Assembly: GCA_903831045.1 (NCBI GenBank)
Contig: CAIKWG010000001.1
Span: 1-32,669, forward strand
Length of the DNA: 32,669 bases
Direction of reading: 5' to 3'
Origin: an uncultured archaeon
GTDB lineage: Archaea > Nanobdellota > Nanobdellia > Pacearchaeales > GW2011-AR1
In this document: positions 28,543 through 32,669 of the stretch, in pieces
How the letters are laid out: every line of letters begins with the position of its first letter
Position numbering within the stretch: the stretch's first letter is position 1
Translations under genes and position numbers: made by a program
Notes under the pieces: generated by a model
Database searches by the model: none
Told to the model about the DNA's origin: nothing
The model's input: only the letters and a program-made list of their open reading frames with translations

Positions 28543-30153
28543 TTAGGGCATCTTTGGGTTTACAGGAGGCATTGGAGGCAAACCTTTCCCCTTGGATTCT
28601 TTTTCTAAATCAACTTTTTTCTTTTTTGTTCCTTTATATTTTTTAAGGAAGAACCAAGTAAATATCAATACAATAATAATAATCAAAACCCATCCAACTA
28701 TTTTTTTAGACTTATTTGAAGCCTTATCAATGCATTTTCCCAAACAACATTCAGCTCCATCTGATATTTGTTTTTCTCCACTGCAAGTTTGGCTTGCTTG
28801 AACACATATTGTCCCACTAAGCTCTGCACATGTTTTTACTTCTCCAGTTTCATTGTCAATAATAATTATGTCGTCTTCATTTATGCATTTTTCATTTATA
28901 CACAATCTTCCGTCTCCACATTCGCTATCTTTTTCACAGATAATATTGCTCCAATTAGTTTTACAGCTGTTATTTACACAAATTCTTCCATCAGAACATT
29001 CTTCATCAATAATACAACTAAAATTGCTTGAATTTTCTATGCACAATCCATCTCTACAAACTGTTCCATTAGCACAATCTGCATCCCAACTACAATTAAC
29101 AATTAATACACATTTATTTGCTAGACAAAGTCTGCCTTCTTCACAATTATCATTTGTTGTACAATTTTTATCCGTTGAATTAAGAATACATTCATTGCCT
29201 ACACAAATATTTCCCACTTCACAATCTTCGTCAATAATACAACTAAAATTGGTTGAATTTTCTATGCACAATCCATCGCTGCAAATTGTTCCATTGGTAC
29301 AATTAGAGTCTACTGTACAATTAGGCAAAGTTGAATTAAGAACACATTTCTGATTGGTGCAAATTTTTCCATCAATACAATCTGAACTAATGGAACACCA
29401 ACTATTGTTAATGACACAAACTCCTGAAGAGCACATCTTTCCTACCATGCAATCCAAATCACTCGCACATGCAGGAGCAGTTATATTATAAACAACGCAA
29501 ATTCCATTGTTGCATACGTTTCCTGTTGCACAATCTTCATCCATAGCACACTCAGGAGCAATAACTGGGCTTTCCACAGTTAAATCATAGCTCTGATTAG
29601 CGCTATTAAAATTAATTATTCTAATCCCGCTTCCAACATCGAGTGATAAATCCATAATTTTTCCAGATATCATGCTATAGGTTGTAGTTGTTCCGTTATC
29701 AACGCTCAAACTTATTGTCTTACTTTGTAAATTTTGAACTCTTACCGAGAAAGCAACTTCGGTCTTAACAACCCCTGGAGTTAAAGAGAAGTCAGCTTTA
29801 TTATTGAGAATGGTAAAATTTGCAATTATCGGAGTATTTTTGACAATCTCTCCATCCATGTAATAAACATTTTTTATTTGTAGAGAATAATTGTCTGCAC
29901 TTTTTCCAGTTGTAACAGCATAAATATAATAGTCTTCTCCAATTTTTTGAATATCATAATCTGAAAATGAAGTTGGTAAATATCTTCTGTAAAAACTTAT
30001 ATCTGACTTTTGCACATTGTCTAAAAAATTACCAGAAACTTTTACTAAAAGGGTTTCTCCAATATTAATTTTATCTTTAATCTGGACATTCACTGCAGAA
30101 ACAACTGATAGAAAGAATATCGCTGTTAAAAAGAATAGAAAATATTTTCTCAT
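28543..30153 (-). CDS. Secreted, membrane-anchored Cys-rich repeat protein
   Basis: 536 residues. A signal peptide (MRKYFLFFLTAIFFLSVVSA) is followed by about 180 residues of beta-rich domain, then nine tandem Cys-rich modules of the form C-x2-D-x2-C-x2-G-x2-C-x4-C, period about 24-25 residues (small variations in the D and G positions), coded by 28885-29555. A single transmembrane helix lies near 487-506 (IVGWVLIIIIVLIFTWFFL) and a basic, Pro-rich cytoplasmic tail (GLPPMPPVNPKMP) ends it. Four Cys per module should form two disulphides. N-x-S/T sites lie in nearly all linkers. It begins 1 nt after the upstream Cys-rich gene, making a tandem surface-protein operon. Role unknown: adhesion or host contact are possibilities. 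Confidence 0.85.
   Translation of the reverse strand: MRKYFLFFLTAIFFLSVVSAVNVQIKDKINIGETLLVKVSGNFLDNVQKSDISFYRRYLPTSFSDYDIQKIGEDYYIYAVTTGKSADNYSLQIKNVYYMDGEIVKNTPIIANFTILNNKADFSLTPGVVKTEVAFSVRVQNLQSKTISLSVDNGTTTTYSMISGKIMDLSLDVGSGIRIINFNSANQSYDLTVESPVIAPECAMDEDCATGNVCNNGICVVYNITAPACASDLDCMVGKMCSSGVCVINNSWCSISSDCIDGKICTNQKCVLNSTLPNCTVDSNCTNGTICSDGLCIENSTNFSCIIDEDCEVGNICVGNECILNSTDKNCTTNDNCEEGRLCLANKCVLIVNCSWDADCANGTVCRDGLCIENSSNFSCIIDEECSDGRICVNNSCKTNWSNIICEKDSECGDGRLCINEKCINEDDIIIIDNETGEVKTCAELSGTICVQASQTCSGEKQISDGAECCLGKCIDKASNKSKKIVGWVLIIIIVLIFTWFFLKKYKGTKKKKVDLEKESKGKGLPPMPPVNPKMP
28885..29555 (-). repeat. Nine Cys-rich modules (protein-level repeat)
   Basis: Nine successive units of about 72-75 nt encoding C-x2-D/N-x2-C-x2-G-x2-C-x4-C, including CAMDEDCATG at the N-terminal end and CEKDSECGDG at the C-terminal end. 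The DNA copies have diverged, so this is an old duplication series rather than a recent array. Confidence 0.8.
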
Positions 30154-30154
30154 C

Positions 30155-32669
30155 TTACTTGCCCATTTCTTTTAATTTTTTGAGCACTTCATCCAATTCT
30201 GCTTTTGATTTTGGAACAGGTTTCTTAATTGATTGAGGTACCGGTCTTCTAATTTGTTCAGCTGACCTTATTGGTGCTCTCTGTGGAGGAGGTAAAACCT
30301 TTCTTTCAGAATAACTTCTCATAGGTGTTCTTGGATAGGCTTGAGGATGACTAATCGGAGAACCAGCCATTACTGGATGCATAGCTCCAGGTGGGCCCAT
30401 TGGTCCTTTTTTCTTCTTTCCAAATTTAGTACTTAATCTTAAAATGAATGCACTTATTTTTTCTCTAAATACGATTCCCAGAACAACTAATACAATTGCT
30501 CCTAATAATACCCAAAGCCAAACTTTAGAAGCAGGTGTTTTATCCTTTATGCAACAAATATCCAAACTGCTTGTACATTCATATCCATTAACATCTTCAG
30601 AATAACCTGTTTCACAACTTGATGCACATAATCCATCTACACTCTCACAGGAAGCTGTAGATCCAGAACTTACACAAATCTTATTCTTACAAATCTTTCC
30701 TCCAGTACAATCACCATCTTTAGTACATGAATTATTTATTACAGTTTTAGCAGTACAATTTCCAGTTACACAACAGGTCTGACCTGTGAGTAAACCATCT
30801 GTAGCCTTAGGAGTTCCAGAACAATATTGGCTAGATGTACAAACCTTTCCATTCAAGCTAGCACAGGTTTGATTTAATTTTGTTTGATTACAACATTTTA
30901 ATGTTCCTGTACAATCATATTGAGATAAAATTTGACCAGTACAACTTGTTCCAATCATACAAAAGAATCCTTCAGTCGCACAATCTTCATCATCAACTAT
31001 GCATTTTTTATTCAAACAGGTTTGTCCTGTAGGACAGTCAAAAGAAGTTGTACAATTAGTTAAAATGCTTCCGTTAACACATGCACCATTCTTACAAATT
31101 TTTCCTCCAGTACAATTTAGGTTAGAAGTACATTTTACTGTATCATTAACGCACACTTTGTTTAAACAAATTTTTCCAACAGGGCAATGCGAATCTAAAA
31201 GACAAGTTACATTAGTAGTACATATACCATTTCTACAAACCTTTCCAGTTGGGCACTGTGAATCAAGAGTACAATTTCCACTTCCTATAGTACAATTTCC
31301 ATTCAGACAAATTTGTTGATATGGACAATCCAAGTCTTTAAAGCAAGTTGTATTCTTTACACAATATCCTCCTCTACAAAGTTTTCCATCGCTGCAATTT
31401 TCATCAGAGGTACAATTAACTTTATTTTCACACCAATTATTAATACATTCTTTTCCAACAGGACATTCTGCATCTGTTGCACAGGTTAGATTAGTTATAC
31501 ATACTCTATCTCTACAAATCTTTCCTCTTGCACAATCTGTGTCTTTGCTACATAGAGGTTTAACATTCTGTGGCCAAACAGTATAAAGAACCCAGGAAGT
31601 ATCTCTAATCAAATCGTCTGCATTTCCTCCCCAACATCCTTCGGTAGTTTGAGTCTTAAATAGCCATTCCTTTCCTTTAGTTTTTTCTGCTAGAGTTGTA
31701 GAATAAAAAGGCCAAAGAGCTAAACCAGTGTCAAAATATCTGTCTCCAGAATTTGAATCCCAATAACCGTTGAAAACATTTTGATCAAAAAGAAGCTGAG
31801 TTTTATATTCCAATTCTCCAGTTATTAAGTACAAGAATACAGAAGGCATAAATTTTTTATTTTCTAATCTATCCCATCCATCAATTAGATAGGGTAAATA
31901 TTTTGATATACTTTGATTTCTATAATCCAGAACTGTTGCTGCCCATAGGCTTCCTTCATAATCACAAACACCATCTTTTCCAAAACAATAGGATTCTATT
32001 CTTTCAATAGTTCTTCCACCAGCTTTTGCAGATTGAGTTCCCTTGAGAACATTATATGGATTAAATTCATTTGTAGTAGTCTTTCTCTGGAAAATTAAAG
32101 TAGTAATAAATGCTTTATCACAGGATATTGCGAACGCCTTGTCGTAGCAACTTTCACTAATGCCTAACCAATAACCACTAAAACTAGGAGTTAAACACGA
32201 ACCAGCATTGCCAACAATTTTTTTATCCTCTCCAATATTTATTGAATATGTTTCACCAGTTTCATATTCTATTGAACAAGTTGTTGCATTATCACTATCA
32301 ATTTCCATATACCAAATTAAATTTGTGGGGGTAATTGTTTGACTCAATAACCAAGTTTCAGAATCACTAGTATCTTCTTTTGTTCTAGCATTTGCGAGAA
32401 CAGCCTGAGCAGTAGTTTTTAGATTACAACTTCCCGCTGGCCAACAGGCAACATCGTCTTTAAATTCATCAATTTTTGCTGAACAATTTCCAGTTGCAAG
32501 TTTAACAGCTATTGCTTGTTCCAAAGATAATTGGGAGCAATCTGTATTAGCCAACTGATTTTCTAAACAAGTATAAGCCTGAGCAACATTTGTTTTTTCT
32601 TCAGCAGGAGTGAATGCAGAAGTAAGTAAAACACTATTTATTAATATAATAAAAATAAAAATTCCCAAT
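30155..32669 (-). CDS. Large secreted Cys-rich repeat protein, start beyond the window
   Basis: At least 838 residues, running off the window end; the visible TTG at 32668 is probably not the start since a signal peptide (FIFIILINSVLLTSA) is already under way and its basic start is missing. Then come about 350 residues with scattered Cys and a part rich in W/G motifs (ALWPFYSTTLAEKTKGKEWL, then QTTEGCWGG) reminiscent of the alpha/alpha toroid of terpenoid cyclases and prenyltransferases. Eight tandem Cys-rich modules, an interval with CCNQT and CCVTG pairs, a ninth module (CTKDGDCTGG), a transmembrane helix (WLWVLLGAIVLVVLGIVF) and a Lys/Pro-rich cytoplasmic tail ending ELDEVLKKLKEMGK follow. 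Likely a surface receptor or adhesin. Confidence 0.8.
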   Translation of the reverse strand, partial: LGIFIFIILINSVLLTSAFTPAEEKTNVAQAYTCLENQLANTDCSQLSLEQAIAVKLATGNCSAKIDEFKDDVACWPAGSCNLKTTAQAVLANARTKEDTSDSETWLLSQTITPTNLIWYMEIDSDNATTCSIEYETGETYSINIGEDKKIVGNAGSCLTPSFSGYWLGISESCYDKAFAISCDKAFITTLIFQRKTTTNEFNPYNVLKGTQSAKAGGRTIERIESYCFGKDGVCDYEGSLWAATVLDYRNQSISKYLPYLIDGWDRLENKKFMPSVFLYLITGELEYKTQLLFDQNVFNGYWDSNSGDRYFDTGLALWPFYSTTLAEKTKGKEWLFKTQTTEGCWGGNADDLIRDTSWVLYTVWPQNVKPLCSKDTDCARGKICRDRVCITNLTCATDAECPVGKECINNWCENKVNCTSDENCSDGKLCRGGYCVKNTTCFKDLDCPYQQICLNGNCTIGSGNCTLDSQCPTGKVCRNGICTTNVTCLLDSHCPVGKICLNKVCVNDTVKCTSNLNCTGGKICKNGACVNGSILTNCTTSFDCPTGQTCLNKKCIVDDEDCATEGFFCMIGTSCTGQILSQYDCTGTLKCCNQTKLNQTCASLNGKVCTSSQYCSGTPKATDGLLTGQTCCVTGNCTAKTVINNSCTKDGDCTGGKICKNKICVSSGSTASCESVDGLCASSCETGYSEDVNGYECTSSLDICCIKDKTPASKVWLWVLLGAIVLVVLGIVFREKISAFILRLSTKFGKKKKGPMGPPGAMHPVMAGSPISHPQAYPRTPMRSYSERKVLPPPQRAPIRSAEQIRRPVPQSIKKPVPKSKAELDEVLKKLKEMGK
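30990..31555 (-). repeat. Eight Cys-rich modules (protein-level repeat)
   Basis: Eight consecutive C-x2-D-x2-C-x2-G-x2-C-x4-C units of about 72-75 nt in the large Cys-rich gene, from CSKDTDCARG to CTTSFDCPTG. They are the same module as in the downstream gene, with N-glycosylation-type sites (NLT, NTT, NVT) in the linkers. Confidence 0.8.

Noticed and set aside
28592-29353. Several plus-strand ORFs opposite the Cys-rich repeat gene
   Set aside because: They arise from the regular codon pattern of the repeats on the other strand, and have no start signals or family resemblance. The DNA repeats are also not a CRISPR array, because units are diverged and coding.

Overview
The window is a gene-dense, AT-rich stretch of an archaeal chromosome. 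Archaeal markers are P0/P1 stalk proteins, S19e/L39e/L31e, Cbf5 with a PUA domain, TrmY, an archaeal-looking RNase P RNA and TATA-box promoters. A form III-type RuBisCO, pilin-like proteins beginning with a charged KKAAMEM-type leader, a 62-aa DUF1931-type histone-fold protein, Cys-rich surface proteins and many short proteins suggest a DPANN lineage of the Woesearchaeota/Pacearchaeota kind. That placement is from family recall, not from a tree. Many genes have a TATA-like element starting 28-30 nt before the start codon, which implies leaderless mRNAs. A minority (L1, P1, RuBisCO, acylphosphatase, a Lys-rich micropeptide) have Shine-Dalgarno sites.

Layout. 1-3.7 kb: the 3' end of an unknown gene, a DedA/VTT membrane protein overlapping tail-to-tail with an XPD/DinG-like helicase, an unknown 121-aa protein and a 46-aa two-helix membrane miniprotein. 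3.7-4.8 kb: a free-standing LAGLIDADG protein. 4.8-6.7 kb: an L1-P0-P1 ribosomal operon on the minus strand with an unusually short P0. 6.7-10.2 kb: an EEP-family hydrolase, RNase P RNA, tRNA-Phe, two small membrane proteins and CysRS. 10.2-13.2 kb: a 14-codon Lys-rich ORF with an extreme Shine-Dalgarno, then RuBisCO, Nudix hydrolase and a TerC/DUF475 membrane protein. 13.2-16.5 kb: a membrane-anchored phosphoribosyltransferase-like protein sharing one TATA box with a stand-alone NFACT-R plus CRM-domain pair, then S19e-L39e-L31e. 16.5-20.7 kb: AlkD-like glycosylase, YitT-like membrane protein, radical SAM protein, acetyltransferase and Cbf5. 20.8-21.8 kb: a lipoprotein that looks like those of Bacteroidota. 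21.9-26.0 kb: TrmY, a GP88-family protein, acylphosphatase, a minimal HExxH protein, RNase HI and LysRS. 26.0-26.8 kb: a tight wHTH / RelE-like / histone-fold operon with a perfect palindrome over its promoter. 26.9-28.5 kb: a PD-(D/E)xK nuclease, a secreted helix-hairpin-helix protein and a Lys-tailed protein. 28.5-32.7 kb: two secreted, membrane-anchored Cys-rich repeat proteins on the minus strand, the upstream one cut by the window end.

Most of the window is translation and RNA housekeeping. The accessory content of interest is the RuBisCO-Nudix pair (likely nucleotide salvage), the possible surface DNA-capture gene set at 26.9-28.5 kb, the toxin-like/histone-fold operon and the Cys-rich surface proteins. 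No CRISPR array, insertion sequence, prophage or replication origin was seen.
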